A stretch of 64,000 bases of DNA from Nostoc sp. NIES-3756 (GTDB lineage Bacteria; Cyanobacteriota; Cyanobacteriia; Cyanobacteriales; Nostocaceae): assembly GCF_001548375.1 (NCBI RefSeq), contig NZ_AP017295.1, positions 2,824,501 to 2,888,500 on the forward strand, read 5' to 3'. The notes below the pieces were generated by a model. It ran no database searches and was not told the DNA's origin. It was given only the letters and a program-made list of their open reading frames with translations. Of the stretch, positions 1-9,860 are shown in pieces. Each line of letters starts with the position of its first letter. The stretch's first letter is position 1. Both the position numbers and the translations under genes were made by a program.

Positions 1-933
<933 letters not shown>

Positions 934-968
934 TCACCACAGAAAAAGCAATAGTTTAGCTTTAAGTC

Positions 969-998
969 AAAAGCGCTCTCCATTTGGAGGGCGCTTTT
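969..998 (+). terminator. Rho-independent terminator of psbA
   Basis: Arms at 969-981 and 986-998 pair over 13 positions with one G-T wobble around an ATTT loop. The right arm ends in TTTT. It lies 35 bases after the psbA stop, which suits a very highly expressed monocistronic gene. Confidence 0.85.
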
Positions 999-1140
999 GG
1001 TTTTGAAGTTGAATTGTATGCCAACTCCAAATAAGAAAATTTGTACTGTTCTAAACTCTGCAATGAGGCATTTGCAAAAGTCAAGCTATCCGTGGCTTCT
1101 CGTAAAGAAATCTTTCACAGAAAAAACCATCAGGTTTAGC

Positions 1141-2460
1141 CTAACTGCCTGATGTGCCGGAACGAACATTGGACTTTTTACTACCTGTCACCTTTCGCCT
1201 AGCCGATTTAGCTGATTTTTGTGGCAATGGTTTAGCACTAGAGCGAGCCAAAATCTTACTACCTTTGGGTTTATGCTTGCGTTCATCTAAAATTGCTTCG
1301 GGCTTGATGTGGGAATTAGCTCCAAAAGCAGTAACCACTTCAAAAGGCAAGCGCTGTTCAATCAGTTTTTCGATATCTGCTAACAGATGGTATTCATCGG
1401 CACATACCAGCGATACAGCTTTGCCTGACGCACCAGCGCGACCAGTGCGACCAATACGATGAACATAATCCTCTGGAACATTGGGTAGATCGTAATTGAC
1501 CACATGAGGCAGTTCGCTGATGTCTATACCTCGCGCTGCAACGTCGGTTGCCACCAATACCTGTAAACTGTCGTTCTTGAATTTCTCTAGAGCGTGGGTA
1601 CGCGCCGACTGACTCTTATTACCGTGGATAGCTAGTGCTTGAATACGCTCTTGGGTCAATTGCTTAACCAGACGGTCAGCACCATACTTTGTTCGAGTGA
1701 ATACTAGCACTTGATACCAATTATTTTGTCGAATCAGATTAACAAGTAATTGGCACTTCCTGTCACGCTCTACTTTGTAGACTTTCTGTGTCACAGTGTC
1801 GGCAGTAACGTTGCGGCGTGCTACCTCGATGATTGTCGGGTGATTAAGCAGTCCGGTAGCTAGTGCCTTGATTTTGTCCGAGAAAGTAGCGAAAAATAGC
1901 AGATTTTGTCTCTGTTTGGGTAGTAGTGAGAGAATGCGACGGATATCACGAATAAAACCCATGTCCAACATCCGGTCTGCTTCATCCAGCACCAAAAACT
2001 CAATCTGTGAGAGGTTTACCGTTCCCTGCTGCACATGATCTAACAGTCGTCCTGGAGTCGCGACCAGAATATCCACTCGACCTTTCAAAAGCCGTTTTTG
2101 CGGATTAATGCTGACTCCACCGAACATCGCCATTGTGTTCAGTTTCAAATACTTGCCGTACTCACGCACACTTAACTCCACTTGTGCAGCTAATTCACGA
2201 GTCGGTGTGAGAATCAGCGCCCGGATGGGTGAGTATTCATTAGATGTGCTTTTAATGCTCTTGTCAGACGATAACTTTTGCAGAAGTGGTAGGGTGAAGC
2301 TGGCAGTTTTTCCAGTCCCAGTTTGCGCCCCAGCTAACAAATCACGCCCTGACAAGACGGAAGGAATCGCTTGCATCTGGATGGGAGTGGGTTTGGTATA
2401 CCCTAGCTCTGTGACGGCGCGGATAATTTCATTGGACAAGCCGAGATGAGAAAAAGACAT
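1141..2460 (-). CDS. crhC: DEAD-box RNA helicase, CrhC/RhlE-like
   Basis: ATP-dependent RNA unwinding enzyme. The ATG at 2460 is chosen because a GGAG sits 6-7 bases upstream and the protein then begins with the usual Q-motif region; an upstream in-frame start would add 24 atypical residues. 439 aa. Visible motifs in order: Q motif GYTKPTPIQ, Walker A AQTGTGKT (about 45-52), [19 protein letters not shown], and [10 protein letters not shown]. Motif III reads FAT instead of the common SAT. From memory, that substitution is a noted feature of the cold-induced CrhC helicase of Anabaena, which is why I use the symbol. The tail is Lys/Arg/Ser-rich and probably binds RNA. Two hairpins lie in the presumed 5' leader (2576-2655). 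Helicase function is certain; the crhC assignment is moderate. Confidence 0.9.
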   Translation of the reverse strand: MSFSHLGLSNEIIRAVTELGYTKPTPIQMQAIPSVLSGRDLLAGAQTGTGKTASFTLPLLQKLSSDKSIKSTSNEYSPIRALILTPTRELAAQVELSVREYGKYLKLNTMAMFGGVSINPQKRLLKGRVDILVATPGRLLDHVQQGTVNLSQIEFLVLDEADRMLDMGFIRDIRRILSLLPKQRQNLLFFATFSDKIKALATGLLNHPTIIEVARRNVTADTVTQKVYKVERDRKCQLLVNLIRQNNWYQVLVFTRTKYGADRLVKQLTQERIQALAIHGNKSQSARTHALEKFKNDSLQVLVATDVAARGIDISELPHVVNYDLPNVPEDYVHRIGRTGRAGASGKAVSLVCADEYHLLADIEKLIEQRLPFEVVTAFGANSHIKPEAILDERKHKPKGSKILARSSAKPLPQKSAKSARRKVTGSKKSNVRSGTSGS

Positions 2461-2575
2461 AGAACTCCGTAAATAACATCGGCCTGTCGCTATTGGCGGC
2501 ATCAGTCTTAGGCGGACGAACAACAGTTTCAAAAAATGGGCGGTGGCGCAAAGACTGAGAGCGAATGCCGCAGTT

Positions 2576-2596
2576 CTGCATTCTAACAGAATGCAG
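2576..2596 (-). repeat. Perfect 8-bp hairpin in helicase leader
   Basis: CTGCATTC at 2576-2583 pairs perfectly with GAATGCAG at 2589-2596 across a 5-base loop. It lies about 115 bases upstream of the helicase start codon, within the probable 5' untranslated region. Confidence 0.7.
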
Positions 2597-2610
2597 TCTA
2601 TATTGTAACG

Positions 2611-2655
2611 TCAGTTCGCTTGTTTGAATTGTCGTCAAGCAAACAAGCGAACTGA
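2611..2655 (-). repeat. Perfect 16-bp inverted repeat upstream of helicase
   Basis: TCAGTTCGCTTGTTTG at 2611-2626 is the exact reverse complement of 2640-2655, with a 13-base loop. No U tract follows in either direction, so it is not a textbook terminator. It lies between the arfB stop (2720) and the helicase start (2460); it may act in the helicase leader or as the 3' end of the arfB transcript. Confidence 0.75.
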
Positions 2656-2719
2656 GGATTCAGTGCAGAACGAGTATTAATCTTTTCATCTACCATAATT
2701 TCATCAAAGCATTTGCCTT

Positions 2720-3133
2720 TTAATCAATAACCTGCCTTCTAATGGACTTAATCTGTCCTCGCTTAGTTTTATTGTCAAGTCGTTTTTTTTGAGAACTGCG
2801 AGTTGGTTTGGTAGGTTTACGTATTTCGGGCAGTTCGACTGCGCTTAGGATGAGTTGCTTGAGCCGTTGCAAAGCTTCTTCCCGGTTTTGATCTTGGCTA
2901 CGATGTTCTTGAGCTTTGATGACAACAACTCCCTCTTGGGTAATTCGTCGGTCGTTTAGCTTCTTAAGTTGCTGTTTATAAAAAGTGGGTAGTGATGAAG
3001 CTTCAATGTCAAAGCGTAAGTGAATAGCTGTAGCAACTTTGTTAACGTTTTGACCTCCTGCCCCCTGAGAACGAATCGCGCTAATTTCGAGTTCGCTATC
3101 AGGAATGATGATTTTATTCTTAATTTGCAGCAT
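2720..3133 (-). CDS. arfB: Peptidyl-tRNA hydrolase ArfB (ribosome rescue)
   Basis: Codon-independent release factor that frees ribosomes stalled without a stop codon. 137 aa, the family's normal size. The GGQ catalytic motif is seen within SQGAGGQNVNKVATA near residues 23-37, and the C-terminal tail (from about residue 105) is rich in Lys and Arg, as needed to enter the empty mRNA channel (ending RGQIKSIRRQVID). It lacks the stop-codon-reading domains of RF1/RF2, which separates it from prfA/prfB. It reads in the same direction as the helicase gene downstream. Confidence 0.92.
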   Translation of the reverse strand: MLQIKNKIIIPDSELEISAIRSQGAGGQNVNKVATAIHLRFDIEASSLPTFYKQQLKKLNDRRITQEGVVVIKAQEHRSQDQNREEALQRLKQLILSAVELPEIRKPTKPTRSSQKKRLDNKTKRGQIKSIRRQVID

Positions 3134-3197
3134 ATCTTATACATAGCTTACTGGATGTTGTGAAATGAAGAAATCTATCGAGGAGAAGCAAAGTAAG

Positions 3198-3671
3198 CTA
3201 GTTCAAGAAAAATTTGCTTGAGTTAGGGTCTTGTTTGAGGGATTGAAGGAAATCTCTCAAAGTCATGAGTTTGCCATTTAAGGTAAACTTAGGAGTGCCA
3301 TTTTGAGAAACAATTCGCACTTCACTGTCTTGGATCTGAATCTTATTCTTAATGCTCTCCCATAGAGTATTGAAGCTTTCATCATCTCGGCAACCATTAA
3401 CTTCCAGGAAATTTTGACGCACTTCGCTTTTAAGAGAGCGTGCCTCTGCTTCTTGTAGGCGTGTTTCAAAATGCTTAACTACATCTTCATAACTACTCTC
3501 TCTCAAGATTTTGTTTTCAACCTGAACTTGCTGTAACTCAATTTTTATGGCTTCCAGTTGTGAGATTAAAGCGGCCGATCTCTGGTATTCAAGTTTTAAA
3601 GCTTCCTTGGCAGCAGCTAATAAGGCTGGATAATCTAGCTGCTTTTCAGTTTGATTTTTTTCAGATTCCAC
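3198..3671 (-). CDS. Hypothetical coiled-coil protein
   Basis: 157 aa, function not recognised. Residues about 15-95 are strongly heptad-like and Glu/Gln/Lys/Ala-rich, predicting one long coiled coil. The C-terminal 60 residues (around NKIQIQDSEVRIVSQ and KFTLNGKLMTLRDFL) look globular. No signal peptide or membrane segment. It may share a transcript with arfB, 64 bases downstream on the same strand. Confidence 0.65.
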   Translation of the reverse strand: MESEKNQTEKQLDYPALLAAAKEALKLEYQRSAALISQLEAIKIELQQVQVENKILRESSYEDVVKHFETRLQEAEARSLKSEVRQNFLEVNGCRDDESFNTLWESIKNKIQIQDSEVRIVSQNGTPKFTLNGKLMTLRDFLQSLKQDPNSSKFFLN

Positions 3672-4338
3672 TGTTGATAACTTCTACTAAAAGAAAGGGT
3701 TTTATATTAAATCTGTCCTTTATCAAGGATATCTTAAAAAATGGCAAAATAAATACTGATACAGCATGTGGATGCAGTAATACCGTTGGCGAATTTCCCA
3801 AACAGCTAAACTGAACCAATTAGTTAAGAAACTCAACGATTGATAGCCTCTTTTATTCTCTATTACCAAATATTAACTACGCCTAATGCAAAATTTTAGT
3901 CTTGTTGCACTATTAGGTATACTTACATATTTTCAATAATCAAGCCTGTTTTCTATTTCTGCTTAAAGTATTTTTATAATTAGCTCAAGAAAAATACTTA
4001 GTATTAAATCATTTTAAATGAAAGCCGAAATCCAGTATTTGCTCATACTAAATAGATAGTTATCCTTAAATAAAAATTTAAGTAAAAAATAACTGCTATG
4101 ATATAAATACACAAGGGCAATAACGATGCACATCATCAGAAATTCATTTGATATTTTCTAGCAGTTATTTAGCTATCTCTACCAAGGTAAATAAATCTTA
4201 GATCAGTTGATTTTAGAGGAATCAGCCATAATAATTTTCTCATTTAAATTGTACTTTGATATGATTGTGCTAGTTAATTTACCCCTAGCATTCTCATAGA
4301 GTAAGCCGAACACATTTTCTTTTTTTAGGAGTATATTA
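3672..4338. other. Gene-free AT-rich region
   Basis: 667 bases with no convincing coding frame on either strand; an 84-codon frame entering from 3560 overlaps the coiled-coil gene and is not protein-like. The region separates divergent genes and should hold the promoters for the coiled-coil gene (minus strand) and the apcA paralog (plus strand). I could not fix any -10/-35 pair with confidence. Confidence 0.5.
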
Positions 4339-4824
4339 ATGAGTTTGATCATAAAGTCGATTCTTGGTGCAGATAGCGAAGCTCGCTATTTCACCCCTGG
4401 TGAACTTGAGCCAATTAAAAGCTTTATTAAGAGTGGTGAGCGCCGTCTACGTCTTATTCAGGTTTTAAATGAAAACCGGGAGCGTATTGTTAAACAATCT
4501 GCAAACCAACTGTTTCAAAAACGACCAGATATTATCTCACCTGGGGGCAATGCTTACGGACAAGAAATGACTGCAACTTGCCTACGAGATATGGATTACT
4601 ATCTACGGTTGATTACTTACAGTATTGTAGCTGGTGATTCTACTCCTATTCAGGAGATTGGAGTTATTGGCGCTCGTGAAATGTACAGGTCTCTTGGTAC
4701 TCCGATTGAAGCGGTTTCTGAAAGTATCCGTGCAATGAAGAATGTTGCTATATCTATGATATCAGCAGAAGATACTAACGAATTAGGCAGTTATTTTGAC
4801 TATTTAATCGCTGGACTTCAGTAG
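4339..4824 (+). CDS. apcA: Allophycocyanin alpha-subunit paralog
   Basis: Phycobilisome core pigment protein. 161 aa, exactly the ApcA length, with the ApcA sequence pattern throughout ([18 protein letters not shown] around residues 67-84). Cys81 is the phycocyanobilin attachment site. A good ribosome site AGGAG lies upstream of the ATG. Compared with the main ApcA sequence I recall, it has many substitutions ([16 protein letters not shown] at the start, [15 protein letters not shown] C-terminal half), and no apcB, apcC or apcE flanks it. It is therefore probably the divergent solitary copy (apcA2 type) rather than the core operon gene. A role under special light or nutrient conditions is inference. 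Confidence 0.9.
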   Translation: MSLIIKSILGADSEARYFTPGELEPIKSFIKSGERRLRLIQVLNENRERIVKQSANQLFQKRPDIISPGGNAYGQEMTATCLRDMDYYLRLITYSIVAGDSTPIQEIGVIGAREMYRSLGTPIEAVSESIRAMKNVAISMISAEDTNELGSYFDYLIAGLQ

Positions 4825-4967
4825 GGTAACAACCATGCTTGACCATTTAAGGCGAAGCTATGCGCAGTGTTTGACAAAAGTCTAGCTAGAGTTCTAAGAA
4901 ATGTTGAATAAGGTAAAACTACATCACACTATAACAACTTTATTTATTACTACAATGGAGATTGCTA

Positions 4968-5072
4968 ATGTCTAAGGGAAAAAGCGGCAACAGAGAAGTC
5001 AAAAAACCGAAGAAAGATCCTCAGAAAAAAAAGGAGAAGAAAGACCCAAATAGATATGATGGGTCAACTTAG
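4968..5072 (+). CDS. Small lysine-rich protein, 34 aa
   Basis: Starts ATG TCT AAG GGA with GGAG 8 bases upstream and ends TAG at 5070-5072. The peptide begins MSKGKSGNREVKKPKKD and is about one-third lysine, with a short polar end (PNRYDGST). I recall a widespread family of tiny Lys-rich proteins beginning MSKGKSxNxExKKPKK, of unknown function, which supports it as real. No membrane segment. It follows the apcA paralog by 143 bases on the same strand. Confidence 0.6.
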   Translation: MSKGKSGNREVKKPKKDPQKKKEKKDPNRYDGST

Positions 5073-5144
5073 CATTACTTTATAAATAGGCTCTAAAGCT
5101 GATCTTCCGCAGATGATAGCAAAAATTCAAGTTTTTTGCAGAAG

Positions 5145-5182
5145 TTAGGTTTACAGGGTGCAATTAGGTTTACAGGGTGCAA
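5145..5182. repeat. Perfect 19-bp tandem duplication
   Basis: TTAGGTTTACAGGGTGCAA occurs at 5145-5163 and again immediately at 5164-5182. No coding context; it lies in the spacer between the small Lys-rich gene and cysH (tail to tail). Confidence 0.8.
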
Positions 5183-5196
5183 GAGTGCTTCAATCA

Positions 5197-5226
5197 TGTA
5201 GAGACGTTGCATACAACGTCTCTACA
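5197..5226. repeat. 30-bp palindromic repeat, dispersed family
   Basis: TGTAGAGACGTTG at 5197-5209 pairs perfectly with 5214-5226 around a CATA loop. A second member with the same 30-bp length is at 49665-49694. It lies just past the cysH stop and could also terminate transcription. Confidence 0.8.
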
Positions 5227-5236
5227 GTGCTTCTTC

Positions 5237-5962
5237 TTAAATGTGAATCCCACACTCAGTTTTATTGCTTCCCCGCCAGCGTCCGGCGCGTTCGTCTTCA
5301 CCTTCACCAACTTTAGTAGTGATGGGTTCGTCGCCAATGCTGGGATAACCTTGGTCGTGAAGTGGGTTGTAAATTACACCATGTTCAGCTACATAATCCC
5401 AACTATCTTTACGTGTCCAATTAGCTAGAGGATTTACTTTCAAGCGACCTTTGCCATCTAATTCAAATATAGGCATGTTCGCGCGGGTAACAGCTTGGTC
5501 ACGACGACGGCCTGTAATCCAAGCAACGGTGTTGAGTTCGTCTAAACCGCGTTGTAAGGGTTCAATTTTGGTAACTTGGTGGAATTGAGCAATATCTTTA
5601 TCCCATAAGGCTTCACCGTATTTAGCAACAAAAGCGTCACGGCTGTCTACATCTGGGGTTTTGTAAGTTTGTAGATCTAAGTTGTATATTTCTTTAGCTT
5701 TAGCAACGAGTTCTAAGGTTTCGCGGAAGTGGTACAGAGTGTCAAGGAAGATTACAGGTACTGGATGCTGGAGTTCACTATAAAGGATATGGGTAATTAC
5801 CAAGTCATCCACGTTAAAGGCACTAGTTTGTACCAGACCTGTAGGAATATTTTCTATAGACCATGCAAGAATTTCTTTGGGGGTAGCAGTTTCAAACTGT
5901 TGATTTAATTGCTCTAAGTCAAATTCGGTTGTTTGGTTTATAGTCGCCGTGGAAGCTGTCAT
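5237..5962 (-). CDS. cysH: Phosphoadenosine phosphosulfate reductase
   Basis: Reduces PAPS to sulfite with thioredoxin in assimilatory sulfate reduction; cytoplasmic. 241 aa. Visible features: the nucleotide-binding loop region TSAFNVDDLVITH (about 47-59), FLDTLYHFRETL, the WITGRRRDQ block, and the C-terminal ECGIHI with catalytic Cys237. The extra cysteine pairs that hold a 4Fe-4S cluster in APS-type reductases are absent, pointing to the PAPS-specific form. Monocistronic as far as can be seen; the 250-base upstream region should hold its promoter. Confidence 0.95.
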   Translation of the reverse strand: MTASTATINQTTEFDLEQLNQQFETATPKEILAWSIENIPTGLVQTSAFNVDDLVITHILYSELQHPVPVIFLDTLYHFRETLELVAKAKEIYNLDLQTYKTPDVDSRDAFVAKYGEALWDKDIAQFHQVTKIEPLQRGLDELNTVAWITGRRRDQAVTRANMPIFELDGKGRLKVNPLANWTRKDSWDYVAEHGVIYNPLHDQGYPSIGDEPITTKVGEGEDERAGRWRGSNKTECGIHI

Positions 5963-6212
5963 GAGAATTTCCAGTTAAATATTGTTACCTTGATTACATT
6001 TCATTCTATAACACAAAGGCTCATACATCGCTCGGATATGAGGTATTTTAGGTAATTATATAGTGCGGAAATCACTACCTTGAAGGTAGAAGGCAAAATA
6101 CTGGTTATCTTAAATTATTTGATTGAGTAGCAAATATCGTCTGAATCTCTGAAATTAGTAATTCTGCTCATGCACTCCAACATAGTGATACACACTCCAC
6201 ACAAACAGAATT

Positions 6213-6608
6213 TCACTCGTCTAAATGTTCACTTAAAGAGGAATATAAATTGATGATGTGATGATCAGCCAAGCTGTAATAGACATTTTTGCCTTCTCGA
6301 CGATAACTAACTAAGCGCATCGCTTTTAATAATCGCAGTTGATGAGAAACTGCCGATTCGGTCATTTTTGTTAACGCTGCTAAATCACAAACACACAACT
6401 CACTAGAAAACAAAGCTGATATCAGTCTAAGACGATTTGGGTCTGCAAGTATGCTAAAAATTTCTGCCATTTGTTGTGCCTTATCTGGAGATAAGATTTG
6501 TGTTTGGATTGACCGTACATTATCTAGATGTACTAAATGGGCATCACATTTTGGCAGGTCTGCATTCTCAAGCAATTCTCCTTCTTTTTTACTCTGTCGC
6601 TTGTTCAT
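6213..6608 (-). CDS. ArsR/SmtB-family zinc-type repressor
   Basis: Winged-helix metal-sensing repressor, 131 aa. The helix-turn-helix reads LTKMTESAVSHQLRLLKAM (about 79-97). Both classical metal sites are complete: alpha3N (Cys21, His24 with Cys72 and Cys74 of ELCVCDLA) and alpha5 (Asp115, His117, His128, Glu131, the exact SmtB spacing). Having both resembles ZiaR of Synechocystis; AztR of Anabaena, as I recall, relies on the alpha3N site. It is divergent from the P-type ATPase and a fitting operator lies between them, so it very likely represses the exporter until Zn (or Cd/Pb) binds. Confidence 0.9.
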   Translation of the reverse strand: MNKRQSKKEGELLENADLPKCDAHLVHLDNVRSIQTQILSPDKAQQMAEIFSILADPNRLRLISALFSSELCVCDLAALTKMTESAVSHQLRLLKAMRLVSYRREGKNVYYSLADHHIINLYSSLSEHLDE

Positions 6609-6668
6609 TGCATGGCATGGAAATAATGGTTATCACTTTCAATTTTAACTAAAACTAAAGGATTGTAC

Positions 6669-6690
6669 AAATGAACATTTATTCAGATAT
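6669..6690. promoter_or_regulatory. ArsR/SmtB-type operator
   Basis: TGAACATTTATTCA at 6672-6685 carries the TGAA-N6-TTCA half-sites typical of SmtB/ZiaR/AztR operators. A possible -10 GATAAT sits at 6705-6710, so a bound repressor would cover the -35 region of the ATPase promoter. It lies 64 bases upstream of the regulator start and 54 upstream of the ATPase start. Confidence 0.75.
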
Positions 6691-6738
6691 TAGATTAAAA
6701 TACTGATAATCAACTTTTAACCTTTGCCTCCAACGGCT

Positions 6739-9249
6739 ATGACTCAAACCCCTTCCCTGAAAACCCAGATTTTACAAGTGAGTGGCATGGACTGTGGTAG
6801 TTGTGCCAAGACCATTGAAGTTGGTTTGCAAAAATTACACGGTGTTACGGAAGTATCGGTGAGCTTTGCAACCAGCAAAGTCAGAATATCCTATAATCCA
6901 GAGCATTTGAGTCAAAAAACTATTTGCGATCGCATTCAGGCTTTAGGTTATACAGTAGAACTTAGTTCCCAGGTAGAGTTACAACAGACAATTAATTCCT
7001 GTGATTGTGGTCACGACCATCATCACAGTCATTCACATTCAGCAGCACATGAGCTTGAGAAAATAGCTGATACCAAAGCATTACAAGCAAAAATTGCTGG
7101 TATGGACTGTGGCAATTGTGCCAAAACTGTTGAAGTTGGCTTACGCCAGATACCGGGTATTAAGGAAGCATCGGTTAATTTCGCTACACAACAGATGCAG
7201 GTGTCCTATAATCCACAACAGGTCAATGAAAAAACTATTTATGACCGAGTAAAAGCTTTGGGTTATACGATTGAGTCAAATCAGCAAGTTCAGTCTCATA
7301 CTGATGACCTTGAGCCGAATCATGAGCATGACGAGGTAGTTGCCAATACTGTAAAGTCTGACCCAGCTAACTGGAAATTCTGGATGACTAACCGCCGGGG
7401 ACAGGGTGTGATTCTTACAGGAATAGGGTTAGTTCTGGGTTTACTGGCGCAACATTTAGCATTACCTATTTGGATAGTACGAGCTTTTTATGGCATTGGC
7501 ATAGTCATTGCTGGCTATCCTATTGCACGAGCAGGTTTATTTGAGTTGCGCTTGCGTCGTGCAGATATGAACCTGCTCATGACGATTTCAGTAATTGGGG
7601 CATTGATTCTAGGAGACTGGTTTGAAGGGGCATTAGTTGTCTTTTTGTTCTCCTTGGGTACAACATTGCAAGTTTTTACCTTTGACCGCACACGTAATGC
7701 GATTCGTGCCTTAATGGATTTAACTCCACCTACGGCTACAGTCAAACAGGGGAATCAGGAAGTTACTGTGCCGGTGGAAAATGTTCAAGTTGGGGAAATT
7801 TTGACAATTCGACCAGGACAGCGTGTGGCGTTAGATGGGGTAGTCGTTGCTGGTATCAGTACTATTGACCAGTCTCCAATTACCGGAGAGTCCATCCCAG
7901 AAGATAAAGCAACAGGTGATGCTGTCTTTGCTGGCACATTAAATCAGTCGGGCTTTTTGGAAGTCAAAGTAACTCATGGTTTTAGAGATACGACTGTTGC
8001 TAAGATTATTCATCTGGTAGAACAAGCCCAAAGCAGTCGCGCTCCTTCTCAGCAGTGGGTAGATAAATTTGCCGAGGTCTACACCCCCATTGTAATTTTG
8101 ATAGCGATCGCCATTGCTTTAATTCCACCCTTGGTTTTTGGTCAATCAGTTAACGTCTGGTTTTATCGGGCGTTGGTGATGCTAGTTATTGCTTGTCCCT
8201 GTGCCTTAGTAATTTCTACCCCAGTTTCTATTGTCAGTGCTATCGGTGCAGCAACTCGTCAGGGCGTTTTGTTCAAAGGTGGTCATGCCCTAGAGACAGC
8301 AGGTCATTTGACTACTCTGGCTTTTGATAAGACAGGTACAATTACACAAGGACTACCTGTAGTACAGAAGATTTATGAGTTTGGCAGCAGTGCAAACATA
8401 GTATTGCAGATTGCCGCAACACTTGAGCAACACTCAGAACATCCGCTAGCTAAGGCAATTGTAGCTCAGGCTCATCATCTGGGAATGGAATTAGCCACCC
8501 CTAGTAACTTCATGGCACTACCAGGTAAAGGGATTCAGGCAACCTTTGACCAGAGGTTGTACTTTGTAGGTAATCGAAGATTGTTTTCAGACCAAGGTAT
8601 TTCCTTATCTAGTGAAGCTGAATCTCTGTTGAGCGAAATTGAGCAACTCGGTCAAATTCCGGTACTAGTAGGAACAAATGAAGGTTTATTAGGTGCGATC
8701 GCACTTTCTGATGGTATCCGATTAGAAGCAACAGAAGCCCTGCGACAGTTGAAGCGGATGGGATTAAAGCGGTTAGTGATGTTAAGTGGCGATCGTACTC
8801 CTGTTGTAAAGCAAATTGCCCAACAAGTTGGCATTACAGATTATCAGGCAGAACTATTACCAGAAGATAAACTCCAAGAAATTCAACAACTACGCCGTTC
8901 TGGGGTAGTTGGTATGGTTGGAGATGGTATTAACGATGCACCAGCCTTAGCGGCGGCAGATATTAGTTTTGCTGTGGGTGGAATTGATATTGCCCTAGAG
9001 ACAGCAGATGTGGTGCTTGTTGGTAGCAATTTGAGCCGACTTGCCTATGCAATAGAATTAAGTCGTCGTACTGTATCTGTGATTCAACAGAATGTAGTCT
9101 TTTCTTTAGTAACCAAGGCTTTATTTTTGCTACTAGGAACGTTTGGGTTTGTTGGGTTAGCTGTAGCCGTCTTAGCAGATACAGGGACATCCTTGTTAGT
9201 AACTGCAAATGGAATGCGCTTATTTACAACCAAGACGCGCAAAGATTAA
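6739..9249 (+). CDS. P1B-type heavy-metal exporting ATPase (Zn/Cd/Pb)
   Basis: Inner-membrane metal efflux pump, 836 aa from the ATG at 6739; a TTG five codons earlier is less likely. Two N-terminal heavy-metal domains carry GMDCGSC (Cys19, Cys22) and GMDCGNC (Cys124, Cys127), with a His-rich linker HDHHHSHSHS near 92-101 between them. Then membrane helices, the TGES actuator loop, CPC (486-488) in the transport helix, the phosphorylated Asp530 in DKTGT, the HP motif (EQHSEHPLAKA) and GDGINDAP. The DCxxC form and His-rich linker match ZiaA/AztA/ZntA-type zinc pumps rather than copper pumps. Divergent from its repressor. The exact metal set is inference. Confidence 0.93.
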   Translation: MTQTPSLKTQILQVSGMDCGSCAKTIEVGLQKLHGVTEVSVSFATSKVRISYNPEHLSQKTICDRIQALGYTVELSSQVELQQTINSCDCGHDHHHSHSHSAAHELEKIADTKALQAKIAGMDCGNCAKTVEVGLRQIPGIKEASVNFATQQMQVSYNPQQVNEKTIYDRVKALGYTIESNQQVQSHTDDLEPNHEHDEVVANTVKSDPANWKFWMTNRRGQGVILTGIGLVLGLLAQHLALPIWIVRAFYGIGIVIAGYPIARAGLFELRLRRADMNLLMTISVIGALILGDWFEGALVVFLFSLGTTLQVFTFDRTRNAIRALMDLTPPTATVKQGNQEVTVPVENVQVGEILTIRPGQRVALDGVVVAGISTIDQSPITGESIPEDKATGDAVFAGTLNQSGFLEVKVTHGFRDTTVAKIIHLVEQAQSSRAPSQQWVDKFAEVYTPIVILIAIAIALIPPLVFGQSVNVWFYRALVMLVIACPCALVISTPVSIVSAIGAATRQGVLFKGGHALETAGHLTTLAFDKTGTITQGLPVVQKIYEFGSSANIVLQIAATLEQHSEHPLAKAIVAQAHHLGMELATPSNFMALPGKGIQATFDQRLYFVGNRRLFSDQGISLSSEAESLLSEIEQLGQIPVLVGTNEGLLGAIALSDGIRLEATEALRQLKRMGLKRLVMLSGDRTPVVKQIAQQVGITDYQAELLPEDKLQEIQQLRRSGVVGMVGDGINDAPALAAADISFAVGGIDIALETADVVLVGSNLSRLAYAIELSRRTVSVIQQNVVFSLVTKALFLLLGTFGFVGLAVAVLADTGTSLLVTANGMRLFTTKTRKD

Positions 9250-9523
9250 GCAATGGTACATAAACTTGATCAAAGTTAGCTCAGAATATAGCTAGTTTAT
9301 TAGTTAGTCTACCTAATACCAATTCAACAAATCTTGTAATACCTTCATTATCTGTATGGGTGTATATATGTACGCCCATTACTGATGAAATATTTATTAA
9401 GCAAACACTATAGCATTTACTAAGAAAAGTTAAGTCATTTTAAGTTTTAGCTCTTTTTAATAGAGATTTATACTGGTAACTGATATTCTGAATAGAACAG
9501 CTAGATTAAAGGATTTTACGGAC

Positions 9524-9628
9524 ATGAAAACTACCAAATCCCAAACACCAGTGCGTGAGTATATGTTTTTGGGCGGTTTCATCATGCTGACCAGTGCTAG
9601 CATCATCGCAATCATGAGCGTGTTTTAA
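9524..9628 (+). CDS. Small single-span membrane protein, 34 aa
   Basis: ATG at 9524 preceded by AAAGGA about 10 bases upstream; TAA at 9626-9628; a hairpin terminator follows at 9666-9696. The peptide has a short polar, basic start (MKTTKSQTPVREYM) followed by one hydrophobic helix (FLGGFIMLTSASIIAIM). The size and layout resemble the tiny subunits of photosystems, cytochrome b6f or NDH-1, but I cannot match it to a named subunit. Start signal, stop and own terminator make a real gene likely. Confidence 0.65.
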   Translation: MKTTKSQTPVREYMFLGGFIMLTSASIIAIMSVF

Positions 9629-9665
9629 GATTAAAGAATTAAAATTTTAATCAAATAAAATTTAC

Positions 9666-9696
9666 AAAACTTCACTCAATTATGAGTGGAGTTTTT
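9666..9696 (+). terminator. Rho-independent terminator of small membrane protein gene
   Basis: Arms 9666-9678 and 9683-9695 pair with one wobble around an ATTA loop, followed by a T run. It comes 37 bases after the stop of the 34-aa gene. Confidence 0.8.
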
Positions 9697-9738
9697 AAGT
9701 TTGTTTGCAAGTTTTATAAAAGGGAAACCCACCTCTAG

Positions 9739-9849
9739 CCCCTCCCAGGAGGGGAACAGGGAGCAGGGGAGAAAAACAGCTGTCAACTGAATAATGACTA
9801 TTGACTATGGACTGTTGACTATGGACTATTGACTATGGACTATTGACTA
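9739..9849. repeat. Short palindrome plus heptamer tandem repeats, left flank
   Basis: A 7-bp palindrome (CCCCTCC at 9739-9745 with GGAGGGG at 9748-9754) is followed from 9795 by tandem heptamers of the TTGACTA / TGGACTA kind. Bases 9815-9849 form one arm of a perfect 35-bp inverted repeat whose partner is 10754-10788, on the other side of the next gene. Confidence 0.85.
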
Positions 9850-9860
9850 GCGACATAACC

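Noticed and set aside
2461..2532. Longer N-terminus for the DEAD-box helicase
   Set aside because: The extra 24 residues are atypical and a GGAG precedes the ATG at 2460.
9843..9860. TTG as start of ATP adenylyltransferase
   Set aside because: It lies in the heptamer repeat; the ATG at 9861 gives the normal family start.
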